The notes beneath the pieces were generated by a model. The model ran no database searches. It was not told where the DNA came from and was given only the letters and a program-made list of their open reading frames with translations. Shown piece after piece: positions 41,994-49,734 of a stretch of DNA of 64,000 bases (positions within the stretch are counted from its first letter, which is position 1; every line of letters starts with the position of its first letter). Location of the stretch: positions 310,001 to 374,000 of the forward strand of contig NZ_JAOYFC010000001.1 in the NCBI RefSeq assembly GCF_025802015.1, given 5' to 3'. The DNA comes from Falsihalocynthiibacter halioticoli (GTDB lineage Bacteria; Pseudomonadota; Alphaproteobacteria; Rhodobacterales; Rhodobacteraceae). The position numbers and the translations under genes are program-made.

Positions 41994-42676
41994 AGCTGGC
42001 GGCCGAACTCAAGGCCTTCTGTGGCCAGATCGGACATGAGTTTGCCGATCCCTCGCTCTTGGTGCGGGCGGTTACGCACAGCTCCATGTCCTCACCCACT
42101 CGCGCGGACAACCAGCGCGATGAGTTTCTGGGCGACCGTGTTCTTGGCCTTGTGATTGCCGAGGCGCTTCTGAAGCATGACCAAAAGGCGAGTGAAGGGT
42201 TGCTTGCGCCGCGGTTCAACGCGCTTGTCCGTAAGGAAACCTGTGCGGATGTGGCGCGAGAAATCGGGCTGGGCAGTGTTCTGAAGCTTGGTCGGTCTGA
42301 AATGATCTCTGGTGGTCGGCGTAAAGAGGCGCTTCTTGCGGATGCAATGGAAGCTCTTATCGCTGCGATCTATCAGGACGCTGGATTTGATGTTGCGCGC
42401 GATTTTGTGCTGCGGCTGTGGGGCGATCGGATCACCAAAGTTGAAGCCGATGCCCGCGATTCAAAAACGGCGCTTCAGGAATGGGCGCAGGCCCGCAAGC
42501 TTAACCCGCCAAAATACATCGAGATTTCGCGCAGTGGGCCGGATCATGCTCCGGTTTTCACAATCGAGGTCCGGCTTGAAAATGGCAAAAGCGAAAAAGC
42601 CACAGCAGGCTCCAAACGCAATGCCGAACAGGCCGCCGCAACCGCGCTCCTTGCGCGTCTGGAAGGAAAATCATGA
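41990..42676 (+). CDS. rnc: Ribonuclease III
   Basis: 228 aa, GTG start overlapping the lepB stop. The RNase III signature is DEFLGDRVLGLVIAEAL, and the second Glu motif is ADAMEALIAAIYQDAGF. The C-terminal dsRNA-binding domain runs from DSKTALQEWAQARKLNPPKY to AEQAAATALLARL. It processes rRNA precursors and double-stranded RNAs. Confidence 0.98.
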   Translation: MKLAAELKAFCGQIGHEFADPSLLVRAVTHSSMSSPTRADNQRDEFLGDRVLGLVIAEALLKHDQKASEGLLAPRFNALVRKETCADVAREIGLGSVLKLGRSEMISGGRRKEALLADAMEALIAAIYQDAGFDVARDFVLRLWGDRITKVEADARDSKTALQEWAQARKLNPPKYIEISRSGPDHAPVFTIEVRLENGKSEKATAGSKRNAEQAAATALLARLEGKS

Positions 42677-43584
42677 CCGACACACGTGCAGGTTTCGTCG
42701 CCCTTATTGGTGAACCCAACGCAGGGAAATCCACACTCCTGAACTATATGGTCGGGGCCAAGGTTTCGATCGTGACCCATAAGGTTCAGACAACGCGCGC
42801 CCGCATACGGGGCGTGACGGTTGAGGGGCAAAGCCAGATTGTTTTTGTCGACACTCCCGGCGTATTCCGCCCACGCCGTCGGCTTGATCGTGCGATGGTT
42901 GCCGCAGCATGGGGCGGCGCGGCGGACGCGGATGTCGTTGTGCTTCTGATCGAGGCGCATCGCGGCGTAACCGAAGGCGTTGAGCAGATCATCGAGACGC
43001 TTCAAGAGCTTGCAGACGGTCGCAGCATCGCGCTTGCGATCAACAAAATTGATCGGGTTAAGTCCGAAGTGCTGCTTGGTTTGGCCGCGAAGATGAACGA
43101 GATGTTCCCCTTTGACGAGACTTTCATGATCTCTGCGGAAAAAGGCCACGGCGTTGAAACGCTACGCCACTGGCTTGCCAAAGAGGTGCCTGCTGGCCCG
43201 TGGCTTTATCCTGAAGACCAGATCGCGGATCTGCCTCTTCGTATGATTGCAGCGGAAATTACGCGCGAGAAACTGACTCTAAGAATGCATCAGGAGCTTC
43301 CGTATCAGCTCACAGTCGAGACGGAAAAATGGGAAGACCGTAAAGATGGCTCGGTCAAGATTGACCAGCTGATTTACGTAATGCGCGACGGGCATAAGGG
43401 TATTGTGCTGGGCAATAAAGGCGAGTCGATCAAAGCGATTGGCAAGGCCGCGCGTGAGGAGCTTGAAGAGTTTCTTGGGCGTAAGGTGCATCTTTTCCTT
43501 CAGGTCAAAGTGCGGCCCAACTGGCTTGAGGAATCCGAGCGCTATGACGAGATGGGCCTGAATTTCAAAGACGGAAATTCATGA
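42673..43584 (+). CDS. era: GTPase Era
   Basis: 303 aa. G1 GEPNAGKSTLLN, G3 DTPGVFRPRRR, G4 NKIDRVKSE and G5 MISAEKGHG give a complete GTPase domain; the C-terminal KH domain contains GHKGIVLGNKGESIKAIGK. Era aids 30S maturation by binding 16S rRNA. It overlaps rnc (ATGA) and DUF1491. Confidence 0.98.
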   Translation: MTDTRAGFVALIGEPNAGKSTLLNYMVGAKVSIVTHKVQTTRARIRGVTVEGQSQIVFVDTPGVFRPRRRLDRAMVAAAWGGAADADVVVLLIEAHRGVTEGVEQIIETLQELADGRSIALAINKIDRVKSEVLLGLAAKMNEMFPFDETFMISAEKGHGVETLRHWLAKEVPAGPWLYPEDQIADLPLRMIAAEITREKLTLRMHQELPYQLTVETEKWEDRKDGSVKIDQLIYVMRDGHKGIVLGNKGESIKAIGKAAREELEEFLGRKVHLFLQVKVRPNWLEESERYDEMGLNFKDGNS

Positions 43585-43913
43585 GCCGACTGACGGCGGA
43601 AATTTGGGTTTCGGCCTATCTCACGCGACTTCGTCTTGCGGATATTCCAGCGTTTGTCGTTACAAAAGGTGACCTTACGGCGGGCGCTGTGTTGGTGAAA
43701 CTTAACACGCTCGATGGCAATGCCGAGGCCTTCCAAAAGAGTTTTGACCTTATGACGGGCGAGCGGACTTGGATTAGCCTGCATGCGGGCCCCGAAGCAG
43801 ACGTTGACGCTTCTATCGCCAAACAACGCAGTTTTGATCCCGATCTATGGGTTATAGAGGTCGAGGATCGCGCGGGGCGGCATTTGCTCGACGAACCGGG
43901 TTTGGCCGATTAA
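43581..43913 (+). CDS. DUF1491 family protein
   Basis: 110 aa. The whole protein matches the DUF1491 pattern: AEIWVSAYLTRLRLADIPAFVV, a GDLTAGAVLVKLN strand pair, then FDPDLWVIEVEDRAGRHLLDEPGL at the end. The function is unknown. It lies between era (4-nt overlap) and recO (9 nt), its usual place in alphaproteobacteria. Confidence 0.9.
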   Translation: MSRLTAEIWVSAYLTRLRLADIPAFVVTKGDLTAGAVLVKLNTLDGNAEAFQKSFDLMTGERTWISLHAGPEADVDASIAKQRSFDPDLWVIEVEDRAGRHLLDEPGLAD

Positions 43914-43922
43914 CCTCTCCTC

Positions 43923-44642
43923 ATGGAATGGCGCGATCAAGGCACACTTCTTTCGGTACGTAGGCACGGTGAAACATCCGTGATTATCGACGTTTTCACC
44001 CCGAGCAAAGGGCGTTTTGCGGGAGTTGTCAGAGGTGGGACCAGCCGCAAACTTGCGCCAATTCTTCAACCAGGTGCAGAGCTTTCGGTTGCTTGGAGAG
44101 CGCGGCTAGAAGCGCACCTCGGCGCATTTACGGTGGAGCCAGTGCGCACCCGCGCGGCCCTTGTGATGGGAGACAGGCTCGCACTCGCAGGGCTGAACTC
44201 GATCACGGCACTTCTTGGCTTTTGCGTTCCGGAACGTGAGCCGCATCCGTCTATTCATCAATCTTCCTCCAACCTGCTTGATCTGCTCTCCAAGACAGAC
44301 GCGTGGCCGCTTGCTTACCTTAGGTGGGAGGCCGATTTGCTTGAGGAAATGGGATATGGTCTCGATTTACGACGCTGCGCGGTTACCGGTAGCCGCGATA
44401 ACCTCGTTTTTGTTTCGCCTAAGTCCGGCAAAGCAGTGAGCCGCGAAGGCGCGGGCGAATGGGCAGACAGGCTGCTGCCGCTACCACAGTGCATGCTCGG
44501 ACAAGGCCCTGCTAGCGATGCCGACATTGTCGATGGCCTGCGCACTACAGGGTATTTTCTGGCGAATGGATTGGCCGCAAGTGTGGGCGATAGGCCGCTA
44601 CCGGCAGCGCGGCAACGGCTTATCGATTTACTTGCGCGTTAG
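43923..44642 (+). CDS. recO: DNA repair protein RecO
   Basis: 239 aa. The N-terminal OB fold is MEWRDQGTLLSVRRHGETSVIIDVFTPSKGRFAGVVRGG, followed by the helical domain with FCVPEREPHPSI and LLEEMGYGLDLRRCAVTG. It loads RecA with RecF and RecR. The Cys zinc finger of some RecO proteins is reduced here to single Cys residues. CCTC-flanked start at 43923; convergent with the META-domain gene, sharing 4 nt. Confidence 0.95.
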   Translation: MEWRDQGTLLSVRRHGETSVIIDVFTPSKGRFAGVVRGGTSRKLAPILQPGAELSVAWRARLEAHLGAFTVEPVRTRAALVMGDRLALAGLNSITALLGFCVPEREPHPSIHQSSSNLLDLLSKTDAWPLAYLRWEADLLEEMGYGLDLRRCAVTGSRDNLVFVSPKSGKAVSREGAGEWADRLLPLPQCMLGQGPASDADIVDGLRTTGYFLANGLAASVGDRPLPAARQRLIDLLAR

Positions 44643-45040
44643 TCTTCGGTCTTGGTCGTCGCCTCGAACACCATTTCGCCACCATCCTCATTTGAGAGGA
44701 TCATTGTGTCGCCGACGACTTCAGCAATTGTCATAGCATCAAGCGCGCGAAGATAAGCGGTCTCTGCTTCCAGTTCGGGACAAGCCTTTTGCGTTGCTGC
44801 GATTGGACCTGTTTCAAACCACGGGTAATCCGCCGTTTGCGTGCCGTTGTAGACGTTGCACGGAGCGTTGCCAAAGAACTTGCCTTCTTCGCCAAACTCA
44901 AGAGTTGCTTCGGCCGTAAATTCAGCGCCGTTAAGGGATGTAAGTTTCCAAACGGACCCCGCAGCGCCGTAGCCTGTGACGGTTTCGTCGCTTTCGCAAA
45001 AGGACAAACCGAATAATAGGAGAAATGAATAACGTAACAT
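44639..45040 (-). CDS. META-domain (HslJ-like) envelope protein
   Basis: 133 aa. A short hydrophobic start (LRYSFLLLFGLSFC) is followed by the META domain with GSVWKLTSLNGAEF, ATLEFGEEGKFFGNAPCNVYNG and a second Cys in TQKACPELEAE; the disulfide is typical of the family. The Cys at about 15 is in a poor lipobox (LSFC), so lipidation is uncertain. The related HslJ is heat-inducible and linked to novobiocin tolerance; that role is only suggested. Confidence 0.85.
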   Translation of the reverse strand: MLRYSFLLLFGLSFCESDETVTGYGAAGSVWKLTSLNGAEFTAEATLEFGEEGKFFGNAPCNVYNGTQTADYPWFETGPIAATQKACPELEAETAYLRALDAMTIAEVVGDTMILSNEDGGEMVFEATTKTED

Positions 45041-45061
45041 TCCCCAAATATGGGGGGATGT

Positions 45062-45616
45062 TTAACTTTCTGCAAGAGCGATAAAAGCAGCAAGGAGTGT
45101 GGAGATAATTGAAGCCTGATCTACATCGGATTTACCTCGGCTCTCGTTGAGGCCGATAAATGTGGCGTACATTGCCTCGGTGATTTCAGGGTTTGATAAC
45201 CCAATACTACTTAACAATACGCTAGCGTATGTTTTGCGAACGCTATCCACTTCGGCGATTGCTGCCTCTGCAATCGGCTCTTCCAAAGCCCACGCACGTA
45301 TCGCGCGCTCAGCACGGGCTTCTTGCGTCGGTTCTTCGATTGCGCACATGGATTTGGCGAGTTTTTCAAGTTTGCGCGGTGCGGCATTGTCTTCTTGCTT
45401 CAACTCATCCAAGTATTGAATAACGTCGCTTTTCCAATGGTCTAGAAGTGTAGACTTGTAGTCAGTTAGGACTTTGAAGTGCCAGTAGAAAGAGCCTTTG
45501 GTGGTTCCAGCTGATTTACAAAGAGACTCTGCGCGTAGGGCGGAATAGCCACTCTCAATGAGCGCGTTAAGGCCGATTCCAATCCAATCTTCTTCGGTAA
45601 AACGTTGTTTGGCCAT
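45062..45616 (-). CDS. TetR/AcrR family transcriptional regulator
   Basis: 184 aa. The N-terminal HTH is FTEEDWIGIGLNALIESGYSALRAESLCKSAGTTKGSFYWHFKVLTDY, with TTKGSFYWHF as the recognition helix region; the ligand domain follows. Start ATG 45616 gives the usual MAKQRFTEEDW; an extended start would cross the operator region. A perfect palindrome (45663-45688), 47 nt upstream, is the likely autoregulatory site. No efflux or enzyme target gene is adjacent; the divergent side holds only a tiny ORF. Confidence 0.93.
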   Translation of the reverse strand: MAKQRFTEEDWIGIGLNALIESGYSALRAESLCKSAGTTKGSFYWHFKVLTDYKSTLLDHWKSDVIQYLDELKQEDNAAPRKLEKLAKSMCAIEEPTQEARAERAIRAWALEEPIAEAAIAEVDSVRKTYASVLLSSIGLSNPEITEAMYATFIGLNESRGKSDVDQASIISTLLAAFIALAES

Positions 45617-45662
45617 GCTCGGACGAACCTTTTGAAGTTGTGAATGAAGTCGCTTCGATACA

Positions 45663-45688
45663 CATAACATACGCTATCGTATGTTATG
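45663..45688. promoter_or_regulatory. Perfect palindromic operator upstream of tetR
   Basis: CATAACATACG (45663-45673) and CGTATGTTATG (45678-45688) are exact reverse complements around the 4-nt spacer CTAT. The 26-bp site is centred about 60 nt from the tetR ATG, overlapping the expected promoter, as for TetR-family autoregulation. Confidence 0.75.
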
Positions 45689-45821
45689 ATGAAACGCAAA
45701 ATGTAAGGTCTCGAAATACAGCAACAGTCGATGCAATAATGCGTTGAAAAGATATCGCAGTCTGCCGAGTTTGGCGGTTTTGCGCTTGTCTTGTGATGTT
45801 CTAATCGCACAAACTTGCCGC

Positions 45822-45977
45822 ATGGTTTTGTTTAAACAGTTGCTTGCGTCTATCCGGCCCTATCAATGGGTGTCCCTTGCGTTTTTAGTTTGTTTCGTGG
45901 CGCTGATCCAAACGATGAAGCCAGAAAAAAACCGTACCGGAGTTAGCACCGATACGGCTGTGATTGTGTCGCAGTAA
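45822..45977 (+). CDS. Possible small single-helix membrane protein
   Basis: 51 aa from ATG 45822; the frame is open from 45744. It has one hydrophobic segment (YQWVSLAFLVCFVALIQTM) followed by a polar tail (EKNRTGVSTDTAVIVSQ). No clear ribosome site and no known family, so it may not be a gene. It is the only candidate in the 333-nt space between the tetR operator and the aminotransferase gene, and could share the operator. Confidence 0.35.
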   Translation: MVLFKQLLASIRPYQWVSLAFLVCFVALIQTMKPEKNRTGVSTDTAVIVSQ

Positions 45978-46003
45978 TTGTAGCCCGCTTAGGGGCGTTG
46001 CAA

Positions 46004-47188
46004 TTAGATGCCGGTTTTAACGATAGCCTCTGCCAAGACGGGAACGGTGTTTTTGTTTAGGCCTGCAATGTTCAGGCGGCTGTCAGAGACCATGTAAATG
46101 CCGTGATCCTCGCGCAGTTTTTGCACCAACTCAGGTGTGGTGCCGAGGCGAGAGAACATGCCGCGATGTTGAGCGAGGAAGCCAAAACGGTCGCTGCCCG
46201 AAAGGCGCTGAAGTTCGCTAGCCAGCTGTTCGCGCAGTCCAAGCATACCAACACGAACCTCTTCAAGCTCCGCTTTCCAGTCAGCGCGCAATGCGTCGTC
46301 CGTCAGAACCATAGTCACAAGCCGCGCGCCATGATCGGGTGGGAAGCTGAAGTTCTGGCGGTTGAGATAGGCGAGGTTGGCTTGTGTCACGCCTGTGTTC
46401 TTCGCGGTTTCGCTGATGGCCATCAGGATGCCGGTCCGCTCGCGGTATACGCCAAAGTTTTTGGAGCAACTGGCCGCGATAAGGCATTCGGGCATTTCCG
46501 AAGCAACCATACGCAGGCCGGCTGCGTCCTCTTCAAGGCCGTCGCCAAATCCTTGGTATGCGATGTCGATGAGCGGCGTTGCGCCCGTGTCTTGGAGGAT
46601 CGAGATTACTTCGGCCCATTCGGCGAGTGTAAGGTTCGCGCCCGTCGGGTTGTGGCAGCAGCCATGAAGCAACACGATATCGCCCGCCTTAACACCGGCC
46701 AAGTCTTCGGCCATACCCGCGAAATCAACTGCGCGCGTTTCGCTATCGAAATAGCGGTATTCCTTAAGCGGGAGTCCGAGGTGTTTGATGATCGACAGGT
46801 GGTTTGGCCATGTCGGATGCGAAACCCAGATCGTTGCCTCGGGGCTGGCAAGCATCACCAGTTCCATCGCCTGACGGATAGCGCCTGTCCCGCCTGGGGT
46901 GGCAGCGGCAGCAATACGGTCGCGTTCCACAGAGGTTCCCAGAACCAGTTCGATCATAGCGTCGTGGAAGGCAGGTTCGCCCGCAAGGCCCGTGTAAGAT
47001 TTGGTTGTTTCCGCTTCCCAGAGCTGTTTTTCGGCAGCTTTGATCGCGCGCATCACTGGGGTTACGCCCTCTGCGTTTTTGTAAACACCCACGCCAAGAT
47101 CAATTTTGTTGGGGCGCGGGTCGGCGCGGTACATGCCGATCAATTCAAGGATTTTATCGGCGGGTTGCGGTTTTAGATTGGTCAACAT
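46004..47188 (-). CDS. Aromatic amino acid/aspartate aminotransferase (class I, TyrB/AspC type)
   Basis: 394 aa. The subgroup Ia start NLKPQPADKILELIGMYRADPRPNKIDLGVGVYK is typical of AspC/TyrB enzymes. LLHGCCHNPTGANLTLAEW binds the substrate carboxylate, DIAYQGFGDGLEEDA holds the PLP Asp/Tyr, and AASCSKNFGVYRERTG the PLP lysine. It transfers amino groups between aspartate or aromatic amino acids and 2-oxoglutarate; the exact preference is not decidable. It lies 2 nt after the sulfurtransferase gene stop on the same strand. Confidence 0.94.
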   Translation of the reverse strand: MLTNLKPQPADKILELIGMYRADPRPNKIDLGVGVYKNAEGVTPVMRAIKAAEKQLWEAETTKSYTGLAGEPAFHDAMIELVLGTSVERDRIAAAATPGGTGAIRQAMELVMLASPEATIWVSHPTWPNHLSIIKHLGLPLKEYRYFDSETRAVDFAGMAEDLAGVKAGDIVLLHGCCHNPTGANLTLAEWAEVISILQDTGATPLIDIAYQGFGDGLEEDAAGLRMVASEMPECLIAASCSKNFGVYRERTGILMAISETAKNTGVTQANLAYLNRQNFSFPPDHGARLVTMVLTDDALRADWKAELEEVRVGMLGLREQLASELQRLSGSDRFGFLAQHRGMFSRLGTTPELVQKLREDHGIYMVSDSRLNIAGLNKNTVPVLAEAIVKTGI

Positions 47189-47190
47189 TG

Positions 47191-48045
47191 TTAAGAACCT
47201 GTTTCGGCTTTGAGATAGTCAAACATCCCCCATTCGGCCCATGAGCCATCATAGAGGGAGTGGTTTCGGTGTCCGATGGATTCAAGCGCGAGCGAAAGGA
47301 TCGCGGCAGTGACGCCCGAGCCGCAGCTTGTGATGATCGGTTTTGAGAGGTCAACGCCAGCAGCTTCAAAGGTCGCTTTGATTGCGGCGAGATCTTTCAT
47401 CGTGCCATCGGGATTAAGAAGCGTGGCGTAATGCACGTTTTTGGCGTTGGGAATATGTCCGGCGCGCAAACCTTCGCGTGGCTCGGGAGAATCGCCGCGG
47501 AAACGAGCGGGGCCACGTGCATCGACAATTTCGTGGTCCATCAGTTTGGAGGCTGACGCAACTTGGGTCACGTCGCGCACGAGATGGTCTTGGCGATTCA
47601 CAATCATGTGACGGTCGCGGATTACGGGAGGGAGGTCATCTACGGGTTTCCCCTCGGCTTTCCACTTTGCGAAACCGCCATCCAATACGGCAACATCCGT
47701 CTTGCCCATTAGCCGGAACAGCCACCAAACGCGAGCGGCAGAGAAAAGCCCCGCGCCATCATAGACGACAACTTGATGGCCATCGCCCACGCCCATCGCG
47801 CGTAGGCGGCTCATGAACTTTTCGACTGTCGGTGCCATATGAGGGAGGTCGCTGCGCTGGTCGCTGATCTCTTCGATATCAAAGAACCGTGCGCCTGGAA
47901 TATGCGCTTCGGCGTATTCGGCCTTGGCGTCGCGGTTCATATCGGGAAGATACCAAGATGCGTCCAGAATCCGAAGATCAGGATCTTTCAGGTGCTGTTC
48001 AAGCCAGTCTGTGGAAACGAGCGTTTTTGGATCGTTATATGGCAT
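47191..48045 (-). CDS. sseA: 3-mercaptopyruvate sulfurtransferase (two-domain rhodanese)
   Basis: 284 aa with two rhodanese domains: the N-terminal inactive one (LVSTDWLEQHLKDPDLRILDASW) and the C-terminal one with the active Cys in ITSCGSGVTAAIL, the CG[SA]G[VT]T loop of mercaptopyruvate sulfurtransferases. The ATG at 48045 has GGGGGAG upstream; an earlier in-frame ATG adds eight residues. Followed directly by the aminotransferase gene, which fits since cysteine transamination yields 3-mercaptopyruvate. Confidence 0.94.
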   Translation of the reverse strand: MPYNDPKTLVSTDWLEQHLKDPDLRILDASWYLPDMNRDAKAEYAEAHIPGARFFDIEEISDQRSDLPHMAPTVEKFMSRLRAMGVGDGHQVVVYDGAGLFSAARVWWLFRLMGKTDVAVLDGGFAKWKAEGKPVDDLPPVIRDRHMIVNRQDHLVRDVTQVASASKLMDHEIVDARGPARFRGDSPEPREGLRAGHIPNAKNVHYATLLNPDGTMKDLAAIKATFEAAGVDLSKPIITSCGSGVTAAILSLALESIGHRNHSLYDGSWAEWGMFDYLKAETGS

Positions 48046-48110
48046 AAGCTCCCCCGCGCATGTTGCCATGCCTGACTAGCGAGGGGCGCTTGTATTTGCA
48101 AGCCCTGTGC

Positions 48111-48593
48111 CTATCCGCGATCACGCAAGAGGCGCTGCTTTTGGCGGCCCCAATCGCGTTTGGCCTCAGTGGCGCGTTTGTCGTGGCTTTTCTTACCCTT
48201 GGCGATGCCGATTTTGATCTTCACCAAGCCTTTATGGTTGAAGTACATCACAAGCGGCACAAGCGTCATGCCCTGACGTTGTGTGGCGTTCCAGAGTTTG
48301 GAAAGCTCTCGTTTTGAAACCAGAAGCTTGCGGCGGCGCTTTTCTTCGTGTCCCCAAGTCACGGCGGGCTTGTAGGGCGCGATGTAAGAGTTAACCAGCC
48401 AAAGCTCTTCGTCCTCAACGGCGGCATAGCTTTCGGCAATATTGCTTTGGCCCACGCGCAGGGATTTCACCTCGGAGCCCATGAGCTGGATACCGCACTC
48501 GATATCGTCCTCAATCGCATAGTCATACCGCGCGCGGCGGTTTTCCGAGATGACTTTATAGTTCTTGTCTGCTGCTGTTTCTTTTTTGGCCAT
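48111..48593 (-). CDS. smpB: SsrA-binding protein SmpB
   Basis: 160 aa. It binds tmRNA in trans-translation. The core ISENRRARYDYAIEDDIECGIQLMGSEVKSLRVGQ and ESYAAVEDEELWLVNSYIAPY, plus the basic C-terminal tail (KGKKSHDKRATEAKRDW), are all present. Start ATG 48593 (MAKKETAADKNYKV). The ssrA gene is not in the window. Confidence 0.98.
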   Translation of the reverse strand: MAKKETAADKNYKVISENRRARYDYAIEDDIECGIQLMGSEVKSLRVGQSNIAESYAAVEDEELWLVNSYIAPYKPAVTWGHEEKRRRKLLVSKRELSKLWNATQRQGMTLVPLVMYFNHKGLVKIKIGIAKGKKSHDKRATEAKRDWGRQKQRLLRDRG

Positions 48594-48660
48594 TGCGCTG
48601 ATGTAATGAGGCAAATGGTACTTGTCTAGGGATCGGCGCGAAACATCCGCCGCTCACCAG

Positions 48661-48694
48661 AAGAAATTGCCCGCTACGTGGTCGCAGCGGGCAA
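48661..48694 (-). terminator. Rho-independent terminator of dapA
   Basis: TTGCCCGCT (48667-48675) pairs with AGCGGGCAA (48686-48694) with a 10-nt loop, starting 7 nt after the dapA stop. On the minus strand the stem is followed by a T-rich stretch (ATTTCTT), matching an intrinsic terminator. Confidence 0.78.
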
Positions 48695-48700
48695 GCTCAA

Positions 48701-49576
48701 TTAGTTCAGGATGCCAGCGTGGCGCATCGCGGCTTTGATCTGCTCTTTTGTGTCGTCAAGCAGTCCGGTAAGTGGCGAGCGTACCTCTTCGGAGCATTTA
48801 CCGATAAGTGACATGCCGTATTTCGCGCCAACAAGGCCTGGTTCGACAAAGATTGCTTCGTGTAGCGGCATCAGGCGATCTTGATACTCAAGTGCTGTCG
48901 CAAAATCGCCCTTTGCCATTGCTGCTTGGAATTCTGCACAGAGGCGCGGCGCTACGTTTGCGGTAACCGAGATACAACCAACTGCGCCGTGGGCCGTATA
49001 ACCAAGCGCCATTGCGTCTTCGCCAGAAAGCTGGATGAAGTCTTTGCCGCAAGCTGCGCGTGTTTGCGAAATGCGGGCAACGTCGCCGGTGCTGTCTTTG
49101 ACGCCGACGATGTTCTTGTGCTTCGCCAGTTCGCCCATAGTTTCGGGTGACATATCAACAACCGAACGGCCAGGAATGTTATAGATCACGATCGGCAGAT
49201 CGGTGCTTTCCGCAACGGCCAAGAAATGCGCGTGCAATCCGCGCTGAGTTGGCTTGTTGTAATAGGGCGTCACGACAAGGGCCCCGTCCGCGCCAACATT
49301 CTTGGCGTGTTGCACAAAACGGATTGCTTCGGTTGTGCTGTTCGAGCCTGCGCCCGCAATTACAGGTACGCGGCCCGCTGCGGCTTTCACCACTTCTTCG
49401 ACAACCTGCTCGTGCTCTTCGTGGCTCAGTGTCGGGCTTTCACCTGTGGTGCCGACGGGAACGAGGCCGTTGGAGCCTTCTTCGATGTGCCACTCAACAA
49501 GGTGTTTGAGCGCGTCAATATCCAGTTGGCCGTTTTTGAACGGCGTCACCAGAGCTGGGAGGGACCCCTTGAACAT
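48701..49576 (-). CDS. dapA: 4-hydroxy-tetrahydrodipicolinate synthase
   Basis: 291 aa TIM barrel that condenses pyruvate and aspartate semialdehyde in lysine/diaminopimelate synthesis. Signature segments: VPVGTTGESPTLSHEEH, VIYNIPGRSVVDMSPETM (catalytic Tyr) and NIVGVKDSTGDVARI with the Schiff-base Lys at about 162. GGAGACG precedes the ATG. Divergent from slt across 158 nt in which I see no clear motif. Confidence 0.97.
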   Translation of the reverse strand: MFKGSLPALVTPFKNGQLDIDALKHLVEWHIEEGSNGLVPVGTTGESPTLSHEEHEQVVEEVVKAAAGRVPVIAGAGSNSTTEAIRFVQHAKNVGADGALVVTPYYNKPTQRGLHAHFLAVAESTDLPIVIYNIPGRSVVDMSPETMGELAKHKNIVGVKDSTGDVARISQTRAACGKDFIQLSGEDAMALGYTAHGAVGCISVTANVAPRLCAEFQAAMAKGDFATALEYQDRLMPLHEAIFVEPGLVGAKYGMSLIGKCSEEVRSPLTGLLDDTKEQIKAAMRHAGILN

Positions 49577-49734
49577 GACACGTCTCCTTGTAATTGAGGG
49601 CTGAGTCGCCCGTTAATCGTGTGTAATCGCGGCGGAACCTAGCCGTGTTGGAGGCGATTGCCAAGTTGTGTGTTGTCGTGATCGACGAATCCGATACAGT
49701 TTTGTCAAAACATACCCCTGAAGGAATATTTCGC

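Noticed and set aside
45042..45055. CCCC/GGGG stem between the META-domain and tetR genes
   Set aside because: Only 4 bp with a loop AAATAT and no clear T-run; not enough for a terminator.
46103..47176. 357-codon plus-strand frame over the aminotransferase gene
   Set aside because: Shadow of a gene with intact PLP motifs; no family similarity in the shadow translation.
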